The notes: a model not told the origin generated them from the sequence alone. DNA of 40,211 nucleotides from Staphylococcus croceilyticus (GCF_002902575.1 NZ_PPRD01000005.1:1-40211); one strand, 5' to 3'. Shown: positions 1 through 9,362, numbered from the stretch's first letter. A program made the numbers and translations.

Positions 1-92
1 CTAAAAAAGTCTGATTTCCTCTTTGTCGCTTAATCTAATTATAATTAAATAATTTTTTTATTTATCAACCGATGTTTGCGTAGAACCCAAAT

Positions 93-114
93 AAAAAAGG
101 CCCCGAATGGACCC
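93..114 (-). terminator. weak terminator-like hairpin downstream of the 166-885 gene
   Basis: Read on the minus strand, GGGTCC, ATTC and GGGGCC form a short imperfect stem (one mismatch, one G-U pair) followed by six T. It sits 50 nt past the minus-strand stop at 166. Positions 1-165 otherwise hold no gene that I can see; the stretch is very A+T-rich apart from this patch. Confidence 0.35.
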
Positions 115-165
115 ATTATTTAAATATAATATTTTAATTTAAGCCTTACAATGATATTTTGATGT

Positions 166-885
166 TCATTCTTTTTCTAAAGTAATTGAATATATGTGAT
201 GAACAATAAAATCTTCGTTTTCTTTTAATTCTACCTCAAATTCTTTAATTCCAATATCTTCAACTTCTTCACCTGATAAAAAGTCTGATTTATCGTTGAA
301 ATTATAAGTTAAAATTTTTACAATTCCACCATATTCACGTGAATAGGTTAAATGAACTTTATATTTACCTGGTTCAACATCTTTACCAACTATCCACATG
401 CCAGTTGATAGCTTATATAATTTTTTATTTTCGATTTGTTTAAATGTGGTTAAGTTTGTATTATCTAAACTTATTTTATCTCCCTTAAATAAATAAGTAG
501 TTACAGAAGGTACTATAGGTTTGTTTTTAGTCCCATAATTAGTTCCAAATTGTTCATTAAGTGATCTATCATCTGTTTTTGCTTTAATAGCTATATATCC
601 TTTATTATCTCTTGACCTAATTTCATAGTGTCCTGGTTCAATATCTTTACCAACTTCATAATACCCGTCTTTCAATGAAACAGTTTTTAAATTATTTGGC
701 TCTATATTATAAAAAGTCATCATTAAGATAAAACATATGAGACCAGCGATAAAAGTTATAATTGAAACTATTAAAAATGATTTATATTTTTTCTGTTTTA
801 TACCTTCAATAAAAGTTATAGTTATGAAAGTAATAAATAAAATAGATATGATTAACCATAAAAAAGTAAATAAATTTGTTAACAT
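166..885 (-). CDS. membrane protein with two tandem extracytoplasmic repeat domains, function unknown
   Basis: A protein of 239 residues. Two hydrophobic helices (about residues 5-25 and 37-58) are followed by a polar part of about 180 residues, predicted outside the cell. That part holds two copies of a motif of the type Y-x-VGKD(I/V)EPG-x-Y (DGYYEVGKDIEPGHYEI and TGMWIVGKDVEPGKYKV), about 85 residues apart. Similar 'G-x-D-I-x-PG-x-Y' modules occur in surface proteins and lipoproteins of Firmicutes, without a known activity. An upstream GTG at 894 is possible, but ATG 885 is preferred because AGGAAG lies 8 nt before it. It stands alone, divergent from the PTS-like gene. Function is not recognised. 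Confidence 0.75.
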   Translation of the reverse strand: MLTNLFTFLWLIISILFITFITITFIEGIKQKKYKSFLIVSIITFIAGLICFILMMTFYNIEPNNLKTVSLKDGYYEVGKDIEPGHYEIRSRDNKGYIAIKAKTDDRSLNEQFGTNYGTKNKPIVPSVTTYLFKGDKISLDNTNLTTFKQIENKKLYKLSTGMWIVGKDVEPGKYKVHLTYSREYGGIVKILTYNFNDKSDFLSGEEVEDIGIKEFEVELKENEDFIVHHIYSITLEKE

Positions 886-1094
886 AGTTGTCACTTCCTG
901 GATGTAAAATTTAAACTCATTACAAGTAAATCATTAAGCGTAAAGATTAAATAGAAAATGATATTGATAAATAAATTTCAATATATTATATCAAAAAATA
1001 AATAGTATAAATATATTATAATTCTAATGCACAAGTTTAGTAAGTAAAAATTCCACCAATCAAATATTGAAAAAATAAAAGTCTTCAATTTATA

Positions 1095-1123
1095 TTGTTT
1101 ATAGACGGAGAATGTACTAATAT
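1095..1123 (+). promoter_or_regulatory. possible sigma-A promoter for the EIIC-like gene
   Basis: TTGTTT and TAATAT are separated by 17 nt, ending 30 nt before the ATG at 1153. Nothing else is evident in the 267-nt divergent gap 886-1152, which is extremely A+T-rich. Confidence 0.4.
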
Positions 1124-1152
1124 AAAGCTAATGTTTGGAAACGGAGGCTACT

Positions 1153-2211
1153 ATGAATAAACAACGTTTGACGATGAAATATTTTTTTAGCAATATTTTG
1201 AATGCGGTTGGAGCAGGGGTAGTTATAGCTTTATTACCTAATGCTCTGTTAGGGGAATTTTTAAAGTTTTTTAAAGATGGTCATCCTACATTAGAAGTGA
1301 TATTTCAAATTGTGACTGTGATACAGTCATTTATGGCATTTATTATTGGTATCTTAGCTGCACACCAATTTCGTTTCAGTGGGGCTGGCGCAAGTATGGT
1401 TGGTGTGTCTGCAATGTTAGGTTCTGGTGCAATACAATTTAGTGCGAATGGCATTGCGTTAAAAGGTATTGGCGATATTATTAATACGATTATTGTTGTA
1501 ATCATTGCATGTGCATTTTATTTACTTTTACAAGGTAAATTAGGTTCATTAGAAATGATTATATTACCTGTATTAATTCCAGTAGTAAGTGGTTTAATAG
1601 GGTTATTAACCTTACCTTATGTACAAACTATTACTAAAGCGCTTGGTCATATGATTAATTCATTTACTGAATTAAATCCATTATTAATGTCGATATTAAT
1701 TAGTGTTACGTACTCTTTATTAATGGTTACGCCTATATCTTTAGTTGCTATCGCGACTGCAATTGGACTTTCAGGTTTAGGCAGTGGAGCAGCAAATATG
1801 GGTATTGTAGCAGCTTGTGTGACATTCTTCTTTGGATCACTACGTGTTAATTCACTTGGTGTAAATGTTGTACTGTTTATTGGTGCTGCTAAAATGATGA
1901 TTCCTGTTTATTTTAAACATCTCATCATTGCTATTCCTTTAGCTTTAAATGGTATTATTGCAGGTATTCTTGCATATGTAATTGGTATCAAAGGAACGCC
2001 ATTGTCAGCAGGATTTGGCTACACTGGGCTAGTAGGACCAATAAATGCGTTAAATCGTATGCCTGGTAACGTTACAATGAATATTATTCTACTAACCTTT
2101 GGATATCTCATTATTCCTTTTGTAAGTGCATTTATTATACATGAAATATGCAAAAAACTTATACCATCTTATACAGATAGTATTTATCGTTTTGAAATTC
2201 CTAAACAATAA
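1153..2211 (+). CDS. PTS EIIC-like membrane permease (PTS_EIIC_2 type)
   Basis: Hydrophobic protein of 352 residues with about nine to ten membrane segments and glycine-rich loops (GSGAIQFSANG, LSGLGSGAANMG, GFGYTGLVGPINALN), resembling the stand-alone 'PTS transporter subunit IIC' family of Firmicutes. There is no EIIA or EIIB domain and no PTS partner gene nearby, so sugar phosphorylation cannot be assumed; the substrate is unknown. A TTG at 1135 would add six residues, but ATG 1153 has GGAGG six nt upstream and is the likely start. A strong terminator at 2222-2262 separates it from the ABC transporter, so it is probably monocistronic. Confidence 0.8.
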   Translation: MNKQRLTMKYFFSNILNAVGAGVVIALLPNALLGEFLKFFKDGHPTLEVIFQIVTVIQSFMAFIIGILAAHQFRFSGAGASMVGVSAMLGSGAIQFSANGIALKGIGDIINTIIVVIIACAFYLLLQGKLGSLEMIILPVLIPVVSGLIGLLTLPYVQTITKALGHMINSFTELNPLLMSILISVTYSLLMVTPISLVAIATAIGLSGLGSGAANMGIVAACVTFFFGSLRVNSLGVNVVLFIGAAKMMIPVYFKHLIIAIPLALNGIIAGILAYVIGIKGTPLSAGFGYTGLVGPINALNRMPGNVTMNIILLTFGYLIIPFVSAFIIHEICKKLIPSYTDSIYRFEIPKQ

Positions 2212-2221
2212 CTATATTAAT

Positions 2222-2262
2222 AAAGCATTTATCTCAATTTTACGAGGTAAATGCTTTATTTT
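2222..2262 (+). terminator. rho-independent terminator after the EIIC-like gene
   Basis: A 14-bp stem (2222-2235 with 2244-2257, one T-G wobble), an 8-nt loop and then a T-rich tract. Confidence 0.85.
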
Positions 2263-2274
2263 TAAAAAAAGTAA

Positions 2275-2303
2275 TTGCATAATAATTCGGTTATATGTAT
2301 AAT
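2275..2303 (+). promoter_or_regulatory. sigma-A promoter of the amino-acid ABC transporter operon
   Basis: TTGCAT, 17-nt spacer, TATAAT. It lies 26 nt before the start codon, just after the preceding terminator, and fits the vegetative consensus closely. Confidence 0.7.
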
Positions 2304-2329
2304 AATTTACATTAAAAAGGAGGTTGCCT

Positions 2330-3784
2330 ATGAAATATCTATCGAAATTAATGATCATAGCAATCTTAATTAGTATGACCTTTATATACATAGAACCAAT
2401 GGCTCACGCTGATGAAGATGCGAAGTGGGAAAAAATTAAGCAAAGTGGAGAATTAAAAGTGGGTTTATCAGCTGATTATGCGCCACTAGAATTCGAAAAA
2501 ACAGTTAATGGAAAAAGTGTTTATGCAGGTATTGATATTGAGTTAGCTAAAAAAATAGCTGATGATAATCATCTAAAATTAAAAATTGTGAATATGCAAT
2601 TTGATAGTTTATTAGGTGCTTTAAAAACTGGAAAAATAGACATCATTATTTCTGGTATGACACCAACGCCTGAAAGAAAAAAAGAAGTAGACTTCTCTGA
2701 CTCTTATATGGAATCCAGTAATGTTATATTAATTAGAAAAAATGATAAAGATACATACAATTCATTAAAAGATTTTGCTAATAAAAAAGTAGCAGCTCAA
2801 AAAGGTACTGAACAAGAAAAGATAGCACAACAAGAAATAGAGAATGTTGATTTAAGTCTGTTAAATCGTTTGCCGGATGCTATTTTAGCTTTAAAAAGTA
2901 AAAAAGTTGAAGGTTTAGTTGTTGAAAAACCAGTAGCTGAAGCCTATGCCAAACAAAATGAAGATTTAGTAATTGATAATGCTGATTTTAATGAAGCTAA
3001 AAAAGAAACAGTGATTGCAGTTCCTAAAAATTCACCGCTTTTATTAGCACATATCAATAAAACCATTAAAGAAGTTAAAGATAAAAATTTGATTGATCAA
3101 TATATGGATAAAGCAGCAAAAGCAATGCAAGATGATGGGAATTTCTTCAGTAAATATGGTGCGTTCTTTATTAAAGGGATAAAAAATACAATTTTCATTT
3201 CATTGATTGGAGTTGTCTTTGGGGCCATTATTGGTGCTTTAATAGCTTTAGCTAAATTAAGTAAATTTAAATTATTATCATGGATAGCTTCTGTATACAT
3301 TGAATTTCTTAGAGGTACGCCAATGCTTGTTCAAGTCTTCTTAGTATTCTTTGGTACTACAGCTGCGTTAGGGTTAGATGTTTCAGCATTAATATGTGGA
3401 ACCATCGCGTTAGTTATTAATTCATCAGCCTATATTGCTGAAATTTTCAGAGCTGGTATAAATGCTGTAGATAAAGGACAAACTGAAGCAGCACAATGTT
3501 TAGGATTGAGCTATTCTAAAACGATGTTCCATATTGTTTTACCTCAAGCAGTAAAGAATATTTTACCAGCGTTAGGTAATGAGTTTGTAACGTTAATTAA
3601 AGAATCTTCAATTGTTTCAACTATTGGTGTAAGTGAAATTATGTTTAACGCCCAAGTTATTCAAGGTATTTCATTCGATCCATTTACACCATTAATTATC
3701 GCAGCAATTATGTATTTTGTTTTAACTTTCTCTTTATCAAGAATAATGAGTTTAATTGAAGGGAGAATGAAAGCCAGTGATTAA
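2330..3784 (+). CDS. glnP: amino-acid ABC transporter, fused substrate-binding protein and permease (GlnP type)
   Basis: Protein of 484 residues. A signal-peptide-like N terminus (hydrophobic to about residue 25, then AHA-DE) is followed by a polar-amino-acid binding domain at about 35-255, with the family motifs [14 protein letters not shown] and [21 protein letters not shown] permease domain at about 265-480 carries the [24 protein letters not shown] coupling region in pieces ([21 protein letters not shown]). This covalent fusion is the GlnP architecture of Gram-positive bacteria; glutamine or glutamate is the likely substrate by family, not shown by the sequence. ATG 2330 follows AAAAAGGAGG at 2314-2323; the upstream TTG 2324 is too close to it. 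It overlaps the ATPase gene by 8 nt. Confidence 0.9.
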   Translation: MKYLSKLMIIAILISMTFIYIEPMAHADEDAKWEKIKQSGELKVGLSADYAPLEFEKTVNGKSVYAGIDIELAKKIADDNHLKLKIVNMQFDSLLGALKTGKIDIIISGMTPTPERKKEVDFSDSYMESSNVILIRKNDKDTYNSLKDFANKKVAAQKGTEQEKIAQQEIENVDLSLLNRLPDAILALKSKKVEGLVVEKPVAEAYAKQNEDLVIDNADFNEAKKETVIAVPKNSPLLLAHINKTIKEVKDKNLIDQYMDKAAKAMQDDGNFFSKYGAFFIKGIKNTIFISLIGVVFGAIIGALIALAKLSKFKLLSWIASVYIEFLRGTPMLVQVFLVFFGTTAALGLDVSALICGTIALVINSSAYIAEIFRAGINAVDKGQTEAAQCLGLSYSKTMFHIVLPQAVKNILPALGNEFVTLIKESSIVSTIGVSEIMFNAQVIQGISFDPFTPLIIAAIMYFVLTFSLSRIMSLIEGRMKASD

Positions 3785-4499
3785 AGTTCAAAATTTAAAT
3801 AAATCTTTTGGAAAAAATGAAGTATTAAAAGACATTAATTTAGAAATAAATAAAGGTGAAGTAGTCGCTATTATAGGGCCTTCAGGAAGCGGTAAAAGTA
3901 CTTTATTAAGATGTATGAATTTACTAGAAACACCAACTAACGGGAAGGTGATTTTTGAAGGAAATGAATTAACGCAAAAAAGTACGAAATTAGATACCTT
4001 ACGTCAGAAAATGGGCATGGTTTTTCAAAATTTCAATTTGTTTCCACATAAAACGGTATTGGAGAATGTGATACTTGCGCCTAAGTTACTTAAAAAGAAT
4101 GATATGGAAAATTTGAAAAAAGAAGGGAAAGCGCTACTTAAAAAAGTTGGTTTAGAAGAAAAAGCGGACGTATATCCTGCGCAATTATCTGGAGGACAAA
4201 AGCAAAGGGTAGCAATAGCAAGAGCATTAGCAATGCACCCGGACGTAATATTATTTGATGAACCAACTTCAGCACTTGATCCAGAAGTCGTTTACGAAGT
4301 GCTTAAAGTAATGAAAGAACTTGCTAAAGAAGGAATGACGATGGTAGTTGTGACACATGAGATGGGCTTTGCTAAAGATGTAAGTGACAAAGTTATATTT
4401 ATGGCAGACGGCTATGTTGTAGAAAGTGATACGCCTCAAAACATCTTTAATAACCCTAAACATGAAAGAACTCAGAACTTCCTCGCTAGAGTGTTATAA
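3777..4499 (+). CDS. glnQ: amino-acid ABC transporter ATP-binding protein (GlnQ type)
   Basis: Protein of 240 residues with all ABC ATPase motifs: Walker [10 protein letters not shown] (about 34-42), Q-loop [13 protein letters not shown], signature [15 protein letters not shown], Walker [14 protein letters not shown] and switch His in VTHEMGFA. The '[13 protein letters not shown]' run is typical of polar-amino-acid importers. It starts at GTG 3777 inside the end of the permease gene (8-nt overlap, GAAGGGAG 11 nt upstream), so the two are translationally coupled and form one importer. A terminator follows at 4533. Confidence 0.93.
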   Translation: MIKVQNLNKSFGKNEVLKDINLEINKGEVVAIIGPSGSGKSTLLRCMNLLETPTNGKVIFEGNELTQKSTKLDTLRQKMGMVFQNFNLFPHKTVLENVILAPKLLKKNDMENLKKEGKALLKKVGLEEKADVYPAQLSGGQKQRVAIARALAMHPDVILFDEPTSALDPEVVYEVLKVMKELAKEGMTMVVVTHEMGFAKDVSDKVIFMADGYVVESDTPQNIFNNPKHERTQNFLARVL

Positions 4500-4532
4500 A
4501 TTGGCAGAACTTTTTAAAAATAATTAAAAAAT

Positions 4533-4580
4533 AGAGTGGGAACAAATAAATCTCAATGATTTCTGTTCCACTCTTTTTTT
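4533..4580 (+). terminator. terminator after the ABC operon, repeat-like
   Basis: GAGTGGGAACA (from 4534) pairs with TGTTCCACTC (from 4565) with one bulge, followed by seven T. The arms contain ATGATTTCTG, shared with the hairpin at 7297-7347. Confidence 0.75.
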
Positions 4581-4659
4581 ATTGAGATAAATCATGCATC
4601 TTTGAATATCCCTTTGTGTTACAATGTCCTATGGATATTTTTTATAGGAGGAAGATTTA

Positions 4660-5787
4660 GTGGATTATAAGCAGCTAAAAAGAGATATTATTGACTATGC
4701 TTATACTATTGGAATTGATAGCATTGGTTTTACAACTGCAGATCCATTTGATGAACTAAAACAAAAATTAGAGGATTATCATTCAAAAGGCTATGCTTCT
4801 GGCTTTGAAGAATCTGACATCGCTTTACGTACGGAACCTAAATTGAGTTTGCCAACTGCGCGCTCAATTATAGCTATTGCGGTCGGTTACCCTAATAAGT
4901 TAAAAGGTGCTCCCAAAAGCGTAAGAGGAGACAGAAGAGGAATGTTTGCGCGTGCTTCATGGGGTCAAGATTATCATACAATTATGAGAAAACGTTTAGA
5001 TAAATTAGCTGAGTTTATAACATCAAAAGTGCCAGATGTAGAGATTAAAAGTATGGTGGACACGGGCGTGCTTTCAGATAGAGCAGTAGCGGAGCGTGCT
5101 GGATTAGGCTTTGCTGGCCGTAACGGGTTTATTATTAATCCTGATTTAGGTACATGGACCTATTTAGGAGAAATGTTAGTAAGTATTCCATTTGAACCTG
5201 ATGATCCAGTATTAGATAGTTGTGGTGATTGCACGATTTGTGTGGACCGCTGTCCGACAGGGGCATTAGTAGGCAATGGACAATTAAACGCGCAAAAATG
5301 TATTAGCTTTCTTACACAAACTAAGGGATATTTACAAGATGAATATCGCTATAAAATTGGTAATCGTTTGTATGGCTGCGATACTTGCCAACAAGTTTGT
5401 CCGAAAAATAGAGGTATCAATACTACGCACGACGATATTGTTTTAGAACCAGAAATATTAAAACCGCGTTTAGTGCCTTTATTACAAATGAGTAATAAGG
5501 AATTTAAAAATACTTATGGGCACCTAGCAGGCGCTTGGAGAGGGAAAAAACCTATCCAAAGAAATGCTATAATAGCTTTGGCTCACTTTGGTGAAGAAAC
5601 TGCTATACCAGAATTAAAAGAAGTTGCTATGAATGATCCAAGACCTATGATCAGAGGGACCGCTTATTGGGCAATTGGACAAATTCTTGGTGAAGCGGCT
5701 CGTGAATTTATACAAGAACATTACGATGATGAACTAGAAGAGGTTCAAGTTGAAATGTTAAAAGGACTAGAAATGAGGAAACAATAA
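4660..5787 (+). CDS. queG: epoxyqueuosine reductase QueG
   Basis: A protein of 375 residues that reduces epoxyqueuosine to queuosine in the wobble position of tRNAs with GUN anticodons, using a cobalamin cofactor and two [4Fe-4S] clusters. Visible are the conserved VDTGVLSDR stretch with the catalytic-position Asp134, the two ferredoxin motifs CGDCTICVDRCPTGAL and CDTCQQVCPKNRG, and a C-terminal HEAT-like tail (about 290-370). The GTG start at 4660 follows TAGGAGGAAGA. trmL begins on the base after its stop codon, pairing two tRNA position-34 modification genes. No queuosine synthesis genes lie in the window, so the organism may rely on salvaged precursor or on genes elsewhere. Confidence 0.95.
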   Translation: MDYKQLKRDIIDYAYTIGIDSIGFTTADPFDELKQKLEDYHSKGYASGFEESDIALRTEPKLSLPTARSIIAIAVGYPNKLKGAPKSVRGDRRGMFARASWGQDYHTIMRKRLDKLAEFITSKVPDVEIKSMVDTGVLSDRAVAERAGLGFAGRNGFIINPDLGTWTYLGEMLVSIPFEPDDPVLDSCGDCTICVDRCPTGALVGNGQLNAQKCISFLTQTKGYLQDEYRYKIGNRLYGCDTCQQVCPKNRGINTTHDDIVLEPEILKPRLVPLLQMSNKEFKNTYGHLAGAWRGKKPIQRNAIIALAHFGEETAIPELKEVAMNDPRPMIRGTAYWAIGQILGEAAREFIQEHYDDELEEVQVEMLKGLEMRKQ

Positions 5788-6258
5788 ATGACAAATCATA
5801 TCGTATTATTTCAACCTGAAATACCTGCAAATACAGGAAATATAGCACGTACTTGTGCCGGTACAAATACAAATCTACATCTAATTAAACCTTTAGGATT
5901 TAGTACAGATGATAAAATGTTAAAACGCGCTGGATTAGATTATTGGGAACATGTAAATATAACATATCACGAAAGCATTGAAGACTTCTTTGAAGCGACT
6001 GAAGGAGAATATTACCTTTTAACAAAATTTGGTAAACAAACCTATAGTGATTTTAATTTTAATAAACCTGACACAGATTTATTTTTTGTTTTCGGAAGAG
6101 AAACGACAGGCTTACCTGATTGGGTTAAAGAAAAATATGCAGATACAGCCTTAAGAATTCCAATGAGTGAAAATATTCGTTCATTAAACTTATCCAATAC
6201 TGCAGCTTTATTAATTTATGAAGCGTTACGCCAACAGAACTTCCCAGGCTTATCATAA
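5788..6258 (+). CDS. trmL: tRNA (cytidine(34)-2'-O)-methyltransferase TrmL
   Basis: A SPOUT-superfamily methyltransferase of 156 residues, the standard TrmL length, that 2'-O-methylates the wobble nucleotide of tRNA-Leu isoacceptors. Motifs seen: the N-terminal PEIPANTGNIARTCAGT, a middle FVFGRETTGLP, and the C-terminal knot segment IPMSENIRSLNLSNTAALL that binds S-adenosylmethionine. The ATG abuts the TAA of queG with no gap; GAGGAAA within the end of queG serves as ribosome site, so translation is coupled. An A/T-only hairpin at 6311-6348 may end the operon. Confidence 0.95.
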   Translation: MTNHIVLFQPEIPANTGNIARTCAGTNTNLHLIKPLGFSTDDKMLKRAGLDYWEHVNITYHESIEDFFEATEGEYYLLTKFGKQTYSDFNFNKPDTDLFFVFGRETTGLPDWVKEKYADTALRIPMSENIRSLNLSNTAALLIYEALRQQNFPGLS

Positions 6259-6310
6259 TTAAAAATTAAAACGATAAACTCATTCTTAATTAAATGCATT
6301 TATACAATAA

Positions 6311-6348
6311 AAAATGTTATATTTATTAGTGAATTATTATAACATTTT
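6311..6348 (+). other. A/T-only inverted repeat after trmL
   Basis: AAAATGTTATA (6311-6321) and TATAACATTTT (6338-6348) are perfect 11-bp arms around a 16-nt loop. The stem has almost no G-C pairs and no strong T-tract, so it could be a weak terminator or a protein-binding palindrome upstream of the next promoter. Confidence 0.5.
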
Positions 6349-6365
6349 AAATTAGTTTGATTCAC

Positions 6366-6393
6366 TTGTCATAAGGGTATTTCATTATATAAT
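6366..6393 (+). promoter_or_regulatory. sigma-A promoter of the NagB-like gene
   Basis: TTGTCA, 16-nt spacer, TATAAT, 45 nt upstream of the ATG at 6439. Confidence 0.6.
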
Positions 6394-6438
6394 ACTGTTA
6401 TTTTAAGACAAATGAGATTCAAGAGGAGTGTAATAACA

Positions 6439-7038
6439 ATGGCAATGAACTTTAAAGTATTTAATGATGTTGACCAAGTAGCACAATTCACAGCGGACAT
6501 CATTAGAAAACAATTTAACAACAATCCTACAACTATTGCAGGCCTACATTTAGATAGAGAAACTGCACCAGTATTAGATGAATTAAAAAAAGATGTAGAT
6601 CGTAATCCAGTAGATTTTAGTCAAATCAACATTTTGGATTATGATGAAAATCGTTCTTATTATGAAGCGTTAGGCGTGCCATCTAGTCAAATTTATCCTA
6701 TTGATTTAGATGATGATGCAGCGTCTCTTATCGACGACAAAATTAAAACTAAAGAAAATAAAGGCAAGCTAATTTTACAAGTTACTTCTATTGATGAAAA
6801 GGGTAGCTTAAATGTAAATATAAGACAAGGCTTAATGAAAGCACGTGAAGTAGTATTAGTTATCACTGGCGGACATAAACGCGAGTTTGTCAAAAAATTA
6901 TATGAAGAAAATGGTAAATCAAACTTCGAACCAGCAGACTTAAAAGTACACCGTATGGTAACAGTAGTATTAGATAGAGCTGCTGCAGAAGGTTTACCTG
7001 AAGACGTTAAAGAATACTTTACTGCTCATTTTGCATAA
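6439..7038 (+). CDS. NagB/RpiA-fold protein, glucosamine-6-phosphate isomerase-like
   Basis: A protein of 199 residues resembling the NagB/6-phosphogluconolactonase superfamily: an N-terminal TADIIRKQFNNNPTTIAGLHL segment, a central acidic DILDYD-like loop (QINILDYDEN) and the VVLVITGGHKREFVKKLYE stretch that matches the family 'G-x-x-K' region. It is shorter than true NagB (about 240-260 residues) and I cannot point to the full set of catalytic residues, so activity as a deaminase or lactonase is not established. ATG 6439 has AAGAGGAG at 6421-6428; an upstream in-frame ATG at 6412 lacks a ribosome site. The small acidic gene at 7058 is probably cotranscribed. Confidence 0.75.
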   Translation: MAMNFKVFNDVDQVAQFTADIIRKQFNNNPTTIAGLHLDRETAPVLDELKKDVDRNPVDFSQINILDYDENRSYYEALGVPSSQIYPIDLDDDAASLIDDKIKTKENKGKLILQVTSIDEKGSLNVNIRQGLMKAREVVLVITGGHKREFVKKLYEENGKSNFEPADLKVHRMVTVVLDRAAAEGLPEDVKEYFTAHFA

Positions 7039-7057
7039 ATTCATAAGTGAGGTTTAA

Positions 7058-7234
7058 ATGATGTCTGATAAAAAAGAAACAGAATTAAATTATCATGAAG
7101 AAGAGAATGCAATGGTTCAAGACTTAGATGATTTAAAAGAATTAGGCAAAGAAATGGAGCAAATTTCTGAGAAAAATGATGAAGAAAAACTTAATCAATC
7201 ACATGATACAGATGTTCGCTCTGATATAGATTAA
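7058..7234 (+). CDS. small acidic hydrophilic protein, unknown function
   Basis: An open frame of 58 residues beginning MMSDKKETELNYHEEENAMV and ending TDVRSDID. It is highly charged, rich in Asp, Glu and Lys, and probably helical (VQDLDDLKELGKEMEQISEK); no membrane segment or cysteine. GTGAGG lies eight to ten nt before the paired ATG codons at 7058 and 7061. The gap after the NagB-like gene is only 19 nt and a strong terminator follows at 7297, so the two genes form a small unit. Function not recognised. Confidence 0.7.
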   Translation: MMSDKKETELNYHEEENAMVQDLDDLKELGKEMEQISEKNDEEKLNQSHDTDVRSDID

Positions 7235-7296
7235 TCGTAAGTTAAAAAGTGGCATATCTCTAAAGGTACATTATAAATAAAGTAAAGTAACTTGAA

Positions 7297-7347
7297 GCGG
7301 GTCAAAGAAATCATTTTAATTTAAAGTGATTTCTGGCTCGCTTTTTT
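7297..7347 (+). terminator. terminator after the NagB-like unit, repeat-like
   Basis: A long stem: 7297-7313 (GCGGGTCAAAGAAATCA) with 7327-7341 (TGATTTCTGGCTCGC), then six T. The arms resemble those at 4533-4580 and 7827-7869. Confidence 0.85.
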
Positions 7348-7350
7348 AAT

Positions 7351-7379
7351 TTGCACAGAAGCTACACATTATCTATGAT
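7351..7379 (+). promoter_or_regulatory. sigma-A promoter of the small membrane protein gene
   Basis: TTGCAC, 17-nt spacer, TATGAT, starting 4 nt past the preceding terminator and ending 37 nt before ATG 7417. Confidence 0.55.
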
Positions 7380-7416
7380 AAAATATAAATTAATAAACAG
7401 ATGAGGAGCAATATCG

Positions 7417-7809
7417 ATGTTGCATAAATATTGGCTACACATTACGATTGCAACGATTATCGTGAGTCTATTATCAATAAAAGGATTTCCTATAGCTTTA
7501 GGAGCATTATATATGCCTATTTTATTTAAAATTGTACAATTACAATTAAATTTATCTGAAGGGTTAATTGATGATGTTACTGCAAAACCTTTTATTAAAA
7601 GTAATCAGACAGGCGTAATCATAAGTGTAATATGTTGTATACTTGTGACTGCAATTTTAATGTATACATTAAATGATTTTTATCAAGCCTTAACAGGCTT
7701 TTTAGGCGTATTAATTACATTAAGCCCAGTTACATTAGTACTAAGCGTTATCTTATATGTTTTAAGCGCTATAGCCGTAGTACAAGCTGTAAAAACTAAA
7801 TTTGAATAA
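7417..7809 (+). CDS. small integral membrane protein, unknown function
   Basis: A protein of 130 residues with about four hydrophobic segments (roughly 7-35, 63-85, 88-105 and 106-126) separated by short loops, and a short positively charged C terminus. GAGGAGC precedes the ATG. It has its own promoter and is flanked by terminators on both sides, so it appears monocistronic. I see no conserved catalytic or transport motif and do not recognise the family. Confidence 0.75.
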   Translation: MLHKYWLHITIATIIVSLLSIKGFPIALGALYMPILFKIVQLQLNLSEGLIDDVTAKPFIKSNQTGVIISVICCILVTAILMYTLNDFYQALTGFLGVLITLSPVTLVLSVILYVLSAIAVVQAVKTKFE

Positions 7810-7826
7810 CTTAATAAAATCTAAGT

Positions 7827-7869
7827 GAGCGGAACGATGAAATTATTTTAATTTTTGATCCGCTCTCTT
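7827..7869 (+). terminator. terminator before fumC, repeat-like
   Basis: GAGCGGA (7827-7833) pairs with TCCGCTC (7859-7865), with inner AAATTA/TAATTT pairing and a following T-rich tract. Shares ATTTTAATTT with the hairpin at 7297-7347. Confidence 0.7.
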
Positions 7870-7897
7870 TTCATTATGAAACCGTTTTAGTTGTTCA

Positions 7898-7927
7898 TTG
7901 CTCATTGAATTTATTTAATGCTATACT
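7898..7927 (+). promoter_or_regulatory. probable fumC promoter
   Basis: TTGCTC, 18-nt spacer, TATACT, 34 nt before the chosen start codon. Confidence 0.5.
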
Positions 7928-7961
7928 TAAGTCAAATAAGCATATAAGGGGAGATCATCAG

Positions 7962-9347
7962 ATGTCAGTAAGAATTGAACATGATACTTTTGGAGAAATT
8001 GAAGTACCAGCAGATAAATATTGGGGCGCACAAACTGAGAGAAGTAAACGTAACTTCCCAGTAGGTAAAGAGCGCATGCCAATTGAAGTGGTATACGGTT
8101 TTGCTCAATTGAAAAGGGGTGCAGCGCTAGCTAACCATGAGCTTGGTAAATTAAGCGACATTAAAAAAGATGCTATCGTTCACGCATGTGATTTAATCTT
8201 AAAAGGTGAATTAGATGAGCATTTCCCATTAGTCGTATGGCAAACAGGAAGCGGCACACAAAGTAACATGAATGTAAACGAAGTAGTAAGTTATGTAGCT
8301 AATGAATATTTAAAAGAACACGGTAGTGATGAGACAATACATCCTAATGATGATGTGAATAAATCTCAAAGCTCTAATGATACATTCCCAACAGCAATGC
8401 ACGTTGCGTTATATCATGAAGTAGAAACTAAATTAGAACCTGCTTTAAAACATTTACGCGATACTTTTAAAGAAAAAGAAGATAAATTCCAATCTATTAT
8501 TAAAATTGGACGTACGCATTTACAAGATGCGACACCAATTAGACTAGGCCAAGAAATCAGTGGTTGGCGCTATATGTTAGATAAATGTGAAGAATTATTA
8601 TCAGAATCTAAAAAACATATTCTAAGCTTAGCAATCGGTGGTACAGCGGTAGGTACAGGAATTAACGCGCATCCTGAATTTGGTGATAAAGTAGCGAAAT
8701 TTATCTCTGAGAATACTGGATATGACTTTGTATCATCTGAGAATAAATTCCACGCTTTAACATCTCATGATGAAGTGGTTCAATTACATGGTACATTAAA
8801 AGCTTTAGCGGCTGACTTAATGAAGATTGCTAATGATGTGAGATGGTTAGCTTCAGGACCTAGAGCAGGACTTGCTGAAATCTCTATCCCTGAAAATGAA
8901 CCAGGTTCATCAATCATGCCTGGTAAAGTAAACCCAACACAATGTGAAATGTTAACAATGGTAGCAGTACAAGTAATGGGTAACGATAGTGTAGTTGGCT
9001 TTGCTAGCTCACAAGGTAACTTTGAACTAAATGTATTCAAACCAGTTATTCTGCATAATACGTTACAATCAATTTACTTATTAGCTGACGGTATGCAAAC
9101 GTTTAATGATAATTGCGCAGTAGGTATCGAACCAATTGAAGAAAATATTGATAATTACTTAAATCAATCATTAATGCTTGTTACTGCTTTAAACCCACAC
9201 ATCGGTTATGAAAAAGCAGCTCAAATTGCTAAAAAAGCACATAAAGAAGGATTAACATTAAAAGAATCAGCAATTGATTCTGGATATGTAACTGAAGAAC
9301 AATTTGAAGAATGGATTAAACCTGAAGATATGGTAGATCCACACTAA
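7962..9347 (+). CDS. fumC: class II fumarate hydratase
   Basis: The TCA-cycle enzyme that interconverts fumarate and L-malate, iron-independent class. The product is 461 residues, the usual FumC length. Visible are [15 protein letters not shown] near the N terminus, the substrate-binding [17 protein letters not shown] and [11 protein letters not shown] segments, [16 protein letters not shown] with its catalytic His, and the superfamily signature [11 protein letters not shown] with the catalytic serine loop. ATG 7962 follows AAGGGGAG (7946-7953); a more upstream ATG at 7905 lies before the -10 element and is not used. It is monocistronic, with terminators on both sides. Confidence 0.97.
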   Translation: MSVRIEHDTFGEIEVPADKYWGAQTERSKRNFPVGKERMPIEVVYGFAQLKRGAALANHELGKLSDIKKDAIVHACDLILKGELDEHFPLVVWQTGSGTQSNMNVNEVVSYVANEYLKEHGSDETIHPNDDVNKSQSSNDTFPTAMHVALYHEVETKLEPALKHLRDTFKEKEDKFQSIIKIGRTHLQDATPIRLGQEISGWRYMLDKCEELLSESKKHILSLAIGGTAVGTGINAHPEFGDKVAKFISENTGYDFVSSENKFHALTSHDEVVQLHGTLKALAADLMKIANDVRWLASGPRAGLAEISIPENEPGSSIMPGKVNPTQCEMLTMVAVQVMGNDSVVGFASSQGNFELNVFKPVILHNTLQSIYLLADGMQTFNDNCAVGIEPIEENIDNYLNQSLMLVTALNPHIGYEKAAQIAKKAHKEGLTLKESAIDSGYVTEEQFEEWIKPEDMVDPH

Positions 9348-9362
9348 TTCAATACAAATAAA

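Noticed and set aside
1..165. Possible insertion-sequence remnant at the left edge
   Set aside because: The patch around GAACCCAAATAAAAAAGGCC looked transposon-end-like, but I see no transposase fragment, terminal repeats or target duplication.
1305..1505. Minus-strand frame within the EIIC-like gene
   Set aside because: Antisense shadow of a membrane protein gene; no ribosome site.
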